Shown: positions 6,837 through 13,482 of the stretch, one piece after another
Position numbering within the stretch: the first letter of the stretch is position 1
How the letters are laid out: each line of letters begins with the position of its first letter
Assembly (NCBI RefSeq): GCF_041949975.1
Contig: NZ_JBHFQG010000050.1
Coordinates: 1-20,939, forward strand
Source of the DNA: Alteribacillus sp041949975
GTDB taxonomy: Bacteria > Bacillota > Bacilli > Bacillales > Marinococcaceae
Length of the DNA stretch: 20,939 nucleotides
Direction of reading: 5' to 3'
The notes under the pieces: generated by a model
The model's input: the letters and a program-made list of their open reading frames with translations, nothing else
What the model was told of the DNA's origin: nothing
The model's database searches: none
Made by a program: the position numbers and the translations under genes

Positions 6837-7242
6837 TTATTTTCTCATTTGATCCAGCTGCTTTTCCGCCATATCACCAAAAACAGACAACTTAAACCGT
6901 TTTCCTTGATAAGCCTTCAGCATCATAACAATCCATAAAACAAAACCGATAAGAGATAATAATACTCCAAGCAGCCATCCAAAAACCGGTATTGCTGTCA
7001 GCACAATATTAACGACTACTAATGTCCCAGAAATGAATATCGATTGCAATGCATGAAAACGAACAAACCTGCTGTCCTTTTCCAAAACTAAAAAAACAAT
7101 GCCTGAGACCAGTCCTAAATACGTAACATAACAGTCCAGCAACGTTTTCGTCTAAGCCCATGGACGTTTTCCCAACTTGCTCTCCTGGTGATGCTGAAGA
7201 GGCTGCCCCTTTTTCTGTCGTTACCTTCTCCTTTTCATCCAT
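6837..7242 (-). pseudogene. DUF4870 membrane protein, frameshifted
   Basis: The protein starts at ATG 7242 (GGGAGGG upstream) as MDEKEKVTTEKGAASSASPG and continues SMGLDENVAGLLCYV. Then one extra T in an ATTTA run (plus-strand AAA at 7117-7119) throws it out of frame. In the next frame it continues LGLVSGIVFLVLEKDSRFV, VRFHALQSI, two further membrane helices and KAYQGKRFKL, ending at 6837. Joined, it is a complete DUF4870 (Tic20-like) protein of about 134 residues with a hydrophilic N-terminal tail and three membrane helices. Function is unknown. Either a fresh single-base insertion inactivated it or the base is a sequence error. Confidence 0.7.
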
Positions 7243-7386
7243 TTTGTGCTGTTCCCTCCCTGCAGGTAATTAGACGTTTGGTCTTCGTTCTTCATACAGA
7301 TTGGTTCATATTTGCCTTCTATTACTAATAGGCAAATGTTACTTTATTATACGCAGCGCAGGTTAAATATAGGTTAAAAAATTAAA

Positions 7387-7412
7387 ATACGCGGGATTTG
7401 TTTTATCCCGTG
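7387..7412 (-). terminator. rho-independent terminator, end of beta-oxidation operon
   Basis: On the minus strand, CACGGGAT pairs with ATCCCGCG around a short AAAACAA loop and is followed by an AT-rich run with TATTTTAATTTTTT. It sits just after the TRAP binding-protein relic and would end transcription of the fatty-acid operon. Confidence 0.55.
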
Positions 7413-7425
7413 CATAATATAATCA

Positions 7426-7500
7426 CTATTCTTCATCGGCTACCCCAATTTCTTCATAGTAACGCTTGGCTCCTGGGTGTATATTTTCTTCCGGGTTCAC
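7426..7500 (-). pseudogene. TAXI-type TRAP solute-binding protein, C-terminal relic
   Basis: The minus strand reads NPEENIHPGAKRYYEEIGVA and stops at TAG 7426-7428. This is the typical end of TAXI-family TRAP binding proteins, which finish with a PLHPGAxKYYxExG motif. Only about 24 codons remain. They are joined directly to the start of a PaaI thioesterase gene, so a deletion removed everything between. The matching permease relic lies at 10954-11270. Confidence 0.5.
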
Positions 7501-7627
7501 TAATAACCTCCAGGCGCAAACAAGCTTCGCCTTCTTCTAGTTTTTCTATCTCAAACCCCATAAATTTCCAAAAAGGACTATCTACAAATACTGATTTGAC
7601 TTTTTCCATATTTGTTTCTGGATTCAC
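7501..7627 (-). pseudogene. PaaI-type hotdog thioesterase, N-terminal relic
   Basis: From GTG 7627 (GAGGG upstream) the frame reads NPETNMEKVKSVFVDSPFWK, then FMGFEIEKLEEGEACLRLEV. This is the N-terminal strand-helix of a PaaI-like acyl-CoA thioesterase. About 42 codons in, before the catalytic HGG loop, it runs into TRAP binding-protein sequence and the frame closes at TGA 7454-7456. It is the last gene start of the operon, 36 bases after the thiolase stop. Confidence 0.5.
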
Positions 7628-7662
7628 CCTGTATCCCTCATTTCTTTATTACGAGCAGACTC

Positions 7663-8856
7663 TTACACTTGCAGATTTTCTACTATTGTAGAAATACCTT
7701 GGCCTCCGCCGATGCATAACGTGGCCAGTCCATATTTTTCTCCACGGCGTTCCATTTCGTGGAGCAGCTTCGTCATTAGGATAGCTCCAGTCGCCCCAAT
7801 AGGATGGCCTAAAGCAATCGCACCGCCGTTTACGTTTAATTTTGAAGGATCTATGCCAAGTTCTTTTACAACCGCCAGGGTTTGAGCTGCAAATGCTTCA
7901 TTTAACTCAATCAGCCCTATATCTTCAAGAGCTAGATCTGCTTGCTTTAACGCTTTTTTCGTTGAATATACCGGGCCGATCCCCATAATGTCAGGAGCTA
8001 CCCCTGAACATGCTTGTGCTATTATGCTAGCTTTCGGTGCCAGTCCTTTTTCAGCAGCTTTCTTTTCATTCATCATTAACACTGCAGAGGCTGCATCGTT
8101 TCTTCCACTTGAACTTGCAACGGTGACCGAACCACCTTCTTTAAACACAGGCGGGAGTTCAGCCAGTTTTTCCAGCGGCGTAAGCCTTGGATGTTCATCA
8201 GTATCAAAGACAATTGTCTCTTTTCTTTTTTTCACTGCATACGGGACGATTTCTTTGTAAAAATATCCCTTTTCAATAGCATTCTTAGCTTTCTCCTGGC
8301 TATGCAGTACAAACTCGTCTTGTTCTTCTCTTGAAATAGAATATTTTTCTGCTAGATTTTCTGCCGTCAGCCCCATTGTGAGATTTCCGTATTCTTCTAC
8401 CGGCTGGGAGTTAGGCTGGCTTTCTGTGTTCGGATCAAGAAGTAACCCATTACCAGCACGATACCCAAACCTGGCGTGACGCATATAGTATGGTGCCGTA
8501 CTCATACTCTCTGCTCCACCGGCGATTATAGTATCCGAAAGACCGAGCCGCAGCTGCATATCAGCATTATTAATGGCTTGAAGTCCTGAGCCGCATTGCC
8601 GGTGAACGGTATACCCTGGCACCTCTACTGGAAGCCCGGCACGAAGAAGGGCAAGTCGGGCCAGATTGGACGAATCAGCGCTTTGCTTCGCCTGTCCCAT
8701 TACTACTTCATCGATATCATTTTTCTCAATGCCTGAGCGTTCACTCACTTCTTCAATCACTTTGGCCGTAAGAAAATCTACTAATTCATTCTGAAGAGTA
8801 CCGCCCATTTTCCCTATCGCTGTTCTCACGGAATCAATAATTACTGAATTATTCAT
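7663..8856 (-). CDS. acetyl-CoA acyltransferase (thiolase)
   Basis: This 397-residue thiolase is of full family length. The nucleophile is Cys88 in HRQCGSGLQA, the loop histidine is His351 in GHPIGATG, and the second catalytic cysteine is Cys381 in CIGGGQG; NEAFAAQ is also present. It cleaves 3-ketoacyl-CoA with CoA, or condenses two acetyl-CoA. It starts two bases after the acyl-CoA dehydrogenase stop, so the genes are translated from one message. Together with the dehydrogenases upstream it completes most of a beta-oxidation or butyryl/acetoacetyl-CoA route; an enoyl-CoA hydratase is missing here. Confidence 0.92.
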   Translation of the reverse strand: MNNSVIIDSVRTAIGKMGGTLQNELVDFLTAKVIEEVSERSGIEKNDIDEVVMGQAKQSADSSNLARLALLRAGLPVEVPGYTVHRQCGSGLQAINNADMQLRLGLSDTIIAGGAESMSTAPYYMRHARFGYRAGNGLLLDPNTESQPNSQPVEEYGNLTMGLTAENLAEKYSISREEQDEFVLHSQEKAKNAIEKGYFYKEIVPYAVKKRKETIVFDTDEHPRLTPLEKLAELPPVFKEGGSVTVASSSGRNDAASAVLMMNEKKAAEKGLAPKASIIAQACSGVAPDIMGIGPVYSTKKALKQADLALEDIGLIELNEAFAAQTLAVVKELGIDPSKLNVNGGAIALGHPIGATGAILMTKLLHEMERRGEKYGLATLCIGGGQGISTIVENLQV

Positions 8857-8858
8857 TA

Positions 8859-10031
8859 TTATTTCACTCCTATTTTGCCGGCTTGTTTCGCTTCTCTTTC
8901 TAATTGAGACGCAATGATATTACGCTGGATTTCAGATGTTCCTTCGTATATTTTTGTAATCCTCGCATCACGGAAATATCGTTCGATTGGGTACTCTTTC
9001 ATGTATCCGATCCCACCATGTATTTGGACAGCAATATCTGCGACCCGGTTATAAACCTCAGAACCGTACAATTTAGCAATCGCTGCTTCTTTTACTACAC
9101 GTTGTTTTTGATCTGTCATCCAGGCTACGCGATACGTAAGAGAACGAAGTGCTTCTATTTCCATCGCGATATCAGCAAGTTTATGTTGAATGACCTGATG
9201 TTCAAAAATTGGCTTACCAAACTGTTCTCTTTCAAAGACATATTTCATGCAGTGCTCTAGCAATCTTTCACAGGAACCCAAATTTCGTGCGGATAAACCT
9301 GCCCTTCCGTTAGCAAGAATTTTCAACGCATTCACATAACCCTGGCCAACCTCTCCTAATACATTTTCTTCTGGTACTTTCATATCTTCAAAAAATAACT
9401 CAACAGAGTGAGATCCTCGAAGACCCATTTTTTCTTCTATGGCCCCTACTTTGAAACCAGGAAAATCCTTCTCTACTATGAAAGAAGTGATGCCTTTAGC
9501 TCCTTTGTCAGGATCAGTGACAGCCATCACTGTGAAAACATGGCCATCCAGACCATTCGTAATATAGTGTTTCGAACCATTGATGATATATTTATCTCCT
9601 TTTTTCTCTGCTCTTGTTTTTAAATTCGCGGCATTAGACCCTGCACTCGGTTCTGTCAGTGCAAAAGCACCAATCCATTCACCTGTTGCCATTTTAGGTA
9701 AGTATTTTTGTTTTTGTTCTTCTGTTCCAAGCTCTACAATACCGACACTGCCAATACCCGTATGAGCACCAACAAGCGTGGTATAGCCGTTGTGGGTTCT
9801 TCCAAGCTCTTCATAGATCGCGCATTTTCCTACCATGTCAAGTCCAAGGCCGCCATATTCTTCTGGAATACTTAAACCGAACAACCCCATATCTTTTGTC
9901 ATTTCTTTAATTCTTTCAGGTATTTCATTTTTTTCTTCTATTTCCATTGCTGCGTTTTCTACTTCTTCTTTCACAAACTTTTGGACGCCTTTTCTTAACA
10001 GTTCAATATCTTCACTGAAGCTAAAATCCAT
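8859..10031 (-). CDS. acyl-CoA dehydrogenase
   Basis: This FAD-dependent acyl-CoA dehydrogenase makes 2-enoyl-CoA and passes electrons to ETF. It shows the usual order: an N-terminal helical domain, AFALTEPSAGSNAANLKT in the beta domain, GLRGSHSVELFFEDMKVPE, then RAGLSARNLGSCERLLEHC, QIHGGIGYMKEYPIERYFRD, and IYEGTSEIQRN with the catalytic Glu at about residue 363. I place the start at ATG 10031, nine bases after AAGGAG, giving 390 residues and the common beginning MDFSFSEDIELL. An in-frame ATG at 10082 would add 17 residues but has no ribosome binding site. Confidence 0.92.
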   Translation of the reverse strand: MDFSFSEDIELLRKGVQKFVKEEVENAAMEIEEKNEIPERIKEMTKDMGLFGLSIPEEYGGLGLDMVGKCAIYEELGRTHNGYTTLVGAHTGIGSVGIVELGTEEQKQKYLPKMATGEWIGAFALTEPSAGSNAANLKTRAEKKGDKYIINGSKHYITNGLDGHVFTVMAVTDPDKGAKGITSFIVEKDFPGFKVGAIEEKMGLRGSHSVELFFEDMKVPEENVLGEVGQGYVNALKILANGRAGLSARNLGSCERLLEHCMKYVFEREQFGKPIFEHQVIQHKLADIAMEIEALRSLTYRVAWMTDQKQRVVKEAAIAKLYGSEVYNRVADIAVQIHGGIGYMKEYPIERYFRDARITKIYEGTSEIQRNIIASQLEREAKQAGKIGVK

Positions 10032-10089
10032 TTTTTCACGCTCCTTTTTCATCATTTCAATAACATTTACTTCCTCTGCCATTGTGGGT

Positions 10090-10935
10090 TTATTCGTATT
10101 GATAAAAACCGGAGCCTGTTTTCCGCCCCAATTTTCCCGCTTTTACGTATTTGCTTAACAGGGGACAAGGCCGGTACTTTTCCCCAAGGGTTTGATGAAG
10201 GTATTCCATATTTCGCAGTCTAGTATCCAATCCGACAAGATCAGCAAGCTCAAGGGGTCCCATCGGATGGTTTAATCCCAGTTTCATGGCTTTATCAATA
10301 TCTCTAGCAGAAGCTACTCCTTCCATTAAAAGATTCATCGCTTCATTTCCAATCAGACAATTCATTCTGCTGGTTACAAAGCCTGGAAACTCATTTACCT
10401 CCACGGTTTCTTTATTTAGCTGCTCTCCAACCTCTTTTACTGTTTGTACGGTTTGCTCCGAGGTGTCGAGTCCTTTAATTAATTCAATCAGCTTCATTTT
10501 ATGAACTGGGTTAAAAAAGTGCATGGCAATCACTTTATCCGGGCGGGAGGTCTGGGCTCCGATTTCTGTGGGGCTCATCGTAGAAGTATTTGTAGCAAGA
10601 ATGGTAGATTCAGGACATAATTCGTCTAGCTCTTTGAACACCTTTACCTTTACATCCATTTTTTCGAGTGCAGCTTCAATCACCAGGTCAGCATCCTGTA
10701 CACACTCTTTCACATCTGTAGAGAAAGTCATCTGATGCATCGCCTGTTCAGCATCTTTTTGTTGAATAAATCCCCTATCTGTACTTTTATTTAATTCTTT
10801 TTGAATATAATCTTTCGCTTTGTCTAGGGCTTCTGAGTGAATATCGTTTACGTGTACATTGAATCCGCTTAGGGCTGAAACGTATGCAATCCCTCTCCCC
10901 ATTACGCCTGAACCAACTACTGCTATCTTTTTCAT
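10090..10935 (-). CDS. 3-hydroxybutyryl-CoA dehydrogenase
   Basis: This 281-residue NAD(P)-dependent 3-hydroxyacyl-CoA dehydrogenase has a Rossmann motif (VVGSGVMGRGIAYVSALSGF) at the N-terminus. ATNTSTMSPTEIG, MHFFNPVHKMKLIEL with the catalytic histidine, EFPGFVTSRMNCLIGNEA and HPMGPLELADLVGLD follow, and the typical end GRKTGSGFYQYE closes it. ATG 10935 is chosen because GAGGAG lies 8 bases upstream; GTG 10944 is in frame but overlaps that site. It oxidises 3-hydroxyacyl-CoA to 3-ketoacyl-CoA for the downstream thiolase. Confidence 0.92.
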   Translation of the reverse strand: MKKIAVVGSGVMGRGIAYVSALSGFNVHVNDIHSEALDKAKDYIQKELNKSTDRGFIQQKDAEQAMHQMTFSTDVKECVQDADLVIEAALEKMDVKVKVFKELDELCPESTILATNTSTMSPTEIGAQTSRPDKVIAMHFFNPVHKMKLIELIKGLDTSEQTVQTVKEVGEQLNKETVEVNEFPGFVTSRMNCLIGNEAMNLLMEGVASARDIDKAMKLGLNHPMGPLELADLVGLDTRLRNMEYLHQTLGEKYRPCPLLSKYVKAGKLGRKTGSGFYQYE

Positions 10936-10953
10936 CTCTTTCACTCCTCACCA

Positions 10954-11270
10954 TTACACACTAATGTTTTCATTGGGCTGTTTCGTATTAACAAATGTGA
11001 ATTTTTGCAATAGTATCGCAGCTAACAATGCGCTCACTCCTAAGACATCAAACATTGCCCCTGGCTGAATTAAAAGAATGGAACCGCCGAACAGTAAAAT
11101 CCGTTCGTACCAGAGAGCATGCCGGAATACCCATCCTTCGGCTGCAGCAGCAATTCCCATAATTCCAATCACTGCGGTAACTACACTAATGACAATATCG
11201 ATTGGCTGACCAATTAATAAAAGAGTCGGTCCATACACAAACATGTAAGGTACTATAAAAGCTGTCCCTA
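10954..11270 (-). pseudogene. TRAP transporter fused permease, C-terminal relic
   Basis: The frame reads LGTAFIVPYMFVYGPTLLLI, then VVTAVIGIMGIAAAAEGWVF, then YERILLFGGSILLIQPG, ending in three further hydrophobic stretches at 10954. This is the C-terminal part of the large 4TM/12TM TRAP permease that works with TAXI binding proteins to import organic acids. Roughly 100 of an expected 650 or so residues remain. At about 11270 it is fused to CoA-transferase sequence in another frame, so it cannot be functional. Confidence 0.65.
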
Positions 11271-11786
11271 AAATTCATTCCTGTTTTGTGATAGTAAAGG
11301 TTACCCATTGTATCCGCTTTCAAAGCTTTCACTAATGAAACATCTCCTTTGATCGCTTTTTCTAACACATACGGCTCGCCGTCAAATTCACGAACTTCCT
11401 TTCCGTCTGCTAACTTTGTACCAACTGCAGTTCTTGTGAAATAAGCGGCAATTCCTGCTCCGCCTGCTTAGTGATTCTGCTAAGGTTCCCTGCGGAATTA
11501 ACTCAATTTCTAATTTATTGGCAGCCCATGCTTTCACTGCATCTCTATTTGTGGTGAAATAGGAGCCTATGGCTTTCTTTAATTGATTAGAGATTAATAA
11601 TTTTCCAAGACCTCTTCCTTCTTCTCCAAGATTATTACTTACTACTGTGAGCTCTTTTGCATCATGCTCTAGCAAAGAATCAATTAACGTCAGGGGGGAA
11701 CCAGATAAACCAAACCCTCCAACGAGCACAGTATCCCCCGTTTGAATTTTTTTTACTGCTTCTTCTGGTGTAAGTAATTTTTTCAT
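11271..11786 (-). pseudogene. 3-oxoacid CoA-transferase subunit A, frameshifted and truncated
   Basis: The gene starts at ATG 11786 (MKKLLTPEEAVKKIQTGDTV, VLVGGFGLSGSPLTLIDSL) and runs well to GTLAES. A one-base frameshift at about 11465-11478 follows. In the next frame the sequence resumes AGGAGIAAYFTRTAVGTKLA, EVREFDGEPYVLEKAIKGDV and ADTMGNLYYHKTGMNF, at which point it switches to TRAP permease sequence. The normal protein moves CoA from succinyl-CoA to an acetoacetate-type acid as a heterodimer with subunit B, which is absent here. It was the first gene of the operon, directly opposite the IclR regulator. Confidence 0.75.
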
Positions 11787-11849
11787 TTTAATAGCCCCCC
11801 TATATGCTAAGAAGTAAGGGTGAATCTTATTGACAACAACTAATCCCTA

Positions 11850-11919
11850 TTGTACGATTATCGTACAATATTTTATTATTCGTACAACTTACACATAATA
11901 TTATAAGGGGGGCGTACAA
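11850..11919. promoter_or_regulatory. IclR operator: 19-bp palindrome plus two half-sites
   Basis: TTGTACGATTATCGTACAA (11850-11868) is a perfect inverted repeat around one central base. The half-site CGTACAA recurs at 11881-11887 and at 11913-11919, the last one ending just before the IclR start codon. The cluster lies between divergent genes, so the IclR protein probably represses or activates the CoA-transferase operon from the palindrome and its own gene from the downstream half-sites. Confidence 0.65.
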
Positions 11920-11920
11920 T

Positions 11921-12745
11921 TTGTCAAATAAAAATTTAGAAAATTACAATTCAAATGAAAATTCAAAACAGAAAAGCGGAAATTCTGGTGATTATCTTAA
12001 AACCTTAGAACGGGGATTAGAAGTGATAAAATCTTTCAACAACAGCCCTCATTTAACGATTAGTGAAGCGTCTAAACTCACCGGCCTTCCTCGTCCTGTG
12101 ACACGAAGAGTGTTAATCACATTAGAAAAACTAGGATATGCAAAGTCTCAGGATGGAAGGTTTTCTTTGACACCAAAAATTTTGTCTTTAGGGTATTCTT
12201 ACATTTCTTCTCAAAATATATGGGAAATTGCCACTCCGTATCTCGAAAAGTTATCGGAGAATATCCAGGAATCCAGCTCCCTGGCTACACTCGACGATAC
12301 CGAGGTTGTGTATGTTGCACGTGTTCCAGTCAATAAAATAATGAAACATTCGTTAGGAGTAGGAACCCGTCTTCCTGCACACGCATCGTCGGTAGGAAAA
12401 GTGCTTTTGGCCTATCTCCCTTCTGATAAATTAGAACATTATTTTCAAGAAGCCGAACTGCATGCCTACACAGAAAAAACCATTACTTCAGAAGAGAAAA
12501 TTCGAGAAGACTTAAAAGAAGTACGTGAGAAGGGGTGGGCTTTAAGCCACAATCAATTAGAAATGGGATTAGTTTCTGTGGCTGCTCCTATTAGAGACAT
12601 AAGAGGAGAAGTCGTTGCGGCGGTGAACTGTGCAACGCATTCTGGCAGAAGTGATATTGATAAGGTATTAAATGAATACCTGCCTTTAGTGTTAGAAATA
12701 GCTGAGCAGATCAGCAGAAATTTTGATTTTGAAGTGATTCAATAA
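11921..12745 (+). CDS. IclR-family transcriptional regulator
   Basis: This 274-residue regulator has an Asn/Lys/Ser-rich 25-residue N-terminal tail. A winged helix-turn-helix follows at about 27-85 (LKTLERGLEVIKSFNNSP, LTISEASKLTGLPRPVTRRV), then the IclR effector domain to the end (VARVPV, GTRLPAHASSVGKVLLAYLP, GWALSHNQLEMGLVSVAAPI). It is of the PcaR/PobR-like group, which often control CoA-transferase and thiolase operons of aromatic or ketoacid breakdown. That matches the divergent neighbour. TTG 11921 is used, with AAGGGGGG upstream. Since the regulated CoA-transferase gene is broken, the circuit may now mainly serve the intact dehydrogenase and thiolase genes. Confidence 0.88.
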   Translation: MSNKNLENYNSNENSKQKSGNSGDYLKTLERGLEVIKSFNNSPHLTISEASKLTGLPRPVTRRVLITLEKLGYAKSQDGRFSLTPKILSLGYSYISSQNIWEIATPYLEKLSENIQESSSLATLDDTEVVYVARVPVNKIMKHSLGVGTRLPAHASSVGKVLLAYLPSDKLEHYFQEAELHAYTEKTITSEEKIREDLKEVREKGWALSHNQLEMGLVSVAAPIRDIRGEVVAAVNCATHSGRSDIDKVLNEYLPLVLEIAEQISRNFDFEVIQ

Positions 12746-12750
12746 ATTAA

Positions 12751-12798
12751 AAAAAAGGGCCTTCAAAAATGAAATTTCACTTTATGAAGGCTTTTTTT
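12751..12798 (+). terminator. rho-independent terminator of the IclR gene
   Basis: AAAAAAGGGCCTTCA is mirrored by TGAAGGCTTTTTTT across a loop of about 20 bases that contains its own GAAATTTC mini-palindrome. The T-tract follows the stem, seven bases or so after the regulator's stop codon. Confidence 0.75.
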
Positions 12799-12809
12799 AA
12801 GTAATTTGG

Positions 12810-13255
12810 CTATTGTGGAAACGGTATTGGCAGCCAAACCCACGGAGTTTTTCCTGGAACTCCTGGTACTGGCTGGCCAAACGGTCCATACCCGGGAATT
12901 ATCCCTGGCTGTTGTTCAATAGGTATATCAGATTATACCATGGCGCACTCCGCCTCCTCGTCGTATGGCTTCAGTTGTCAGCCGTACTCTGCTGTCATTT
13001 AAAAATTCGATTCCTGCTGCCGACTTCAGAGGAGAAACGATGGCCCATTTCTTGCCATTCAATTTTCATTGTTTTAAATTCTTGATTCCAATATTCTTCT
13101 TCGTAATCAGCTCGGCTGTCAAAGTTATTTCGCTGGCTTACTCTTGGATCAGCGAATGCTTCCGGCAAGGACATTTGTAAGTCTAGATGGCTCATCATTA
13201 CTTGCAGGACTGTTATTATAATCGTGTCACTTCCCGGAGCGCCCAGTGTAAACAA
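12810..13255 (-). pseudogene. gamma-glutamyltransferase, C-terminal relic
   Basis: The frame begins abruptly at the repeat boundary with TLGAPGSDTIIITVLQVMMS, then MSLPEAFADPRVSQRN and EWQEMGHRFSSEV. It shifts by one base near 13005-13015 and continues AAGIEFLNDSRVRLTTEAIR, then RGGGVRHGII, with TGA at 12928. This is the C-terminal end of a gamma-glutamyltransferase (small catalytic subunit), which splits glutathione and other gamma-glutamyl compounds. In a third frame, from about 12927 to TAG 12810, a Pro/Gly-rich tail reads PGIIPGYGPFGQPVPGVPG and ends WLPIPFPQ; it may have been the natural end of the protein. All upstream sequence is lost. Confidence 0.65.
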
Positions 13256-13440
13256 AAGCGCAAGCGCCCTGGTCAGCCTCGACAGGTAAATGTTCTCCAG
13301 GCACTAAAGGCGCTCTTTGCCTTTAATGACTAGAGGTTATTTAACCCCGAGAGGCTGGGCGCTGAAGCTAGACGCGGATCAAACAATATGGAGATAGTTA
13401 TCCACAACTTGTAAAAACATAATTTCCTAAACAACAAAAA
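13256..13440. repeat. interspersed repeat, copy 1 (longer)
   Basis: The segment starts AAAGCGCAAGCGCC and contains GGTCAGCCTCGACAGG and GAGGCTGGGCGCTGAAGCTA. The part from 13320 to 13440 is found again at 20560-20678 with few differences. Both copies carry TTATCCACA, a perfect DnaA-box consensus (here 13398-13406). No protein is encoded. It directly truncates the gamma-glutamyltransferase relic. Confidence 0.75.
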
Positions 13441-13466
13441 GCCACCTCTTTTGAGAGTGGCTTTGC
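13436..13466 (-). terminator. rho-independent terminator of the sigma-54 activator gene
   Basis: On the minus strand AAAGCCACTCTC pairs with GAGGTGGCTTT around a short AAAA loop and is followed by TTTTTGTTG. It lies 17 bases beyond the activator's stop codon, at the edge of the repeat. Confidence 0.75.
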
Positions 13467-13482
13467 TACTAAGTGAGTACTG

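Noticed and set aside
7117..7119. Programmed frameshift in the DUF4870 gene
   Set aside because: No slippery heptamer, stimulatory structure or upstream Shine-Dalgarno-like element is evident; a single-base insertion explains it.
7398..7691. Plus-strand open frame of 97 codons beginning MFYPVHNIITILHRLPQF
   Set aside because: The minus strand of the same DNA encodes recognisable PaaI and TRAP fragments, there is no ribosome binding site, and the frame overlaps the thiolase end.
12813..13180. Plus-strand open frames of 90 and 71 codons over the gamma-glutamyltransferase relic
   Set aside because: Minus-strand frames give clear family motifs; the plus frames have odd composition and no start signals, so they are shadows.
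13398..13406. Replication origin suggested by the DnaA box
   Set aside because: A single box within a dispersed repeat, with no box cluster, AT-rich unwinding element or dnaA/dnaN genes nearby.
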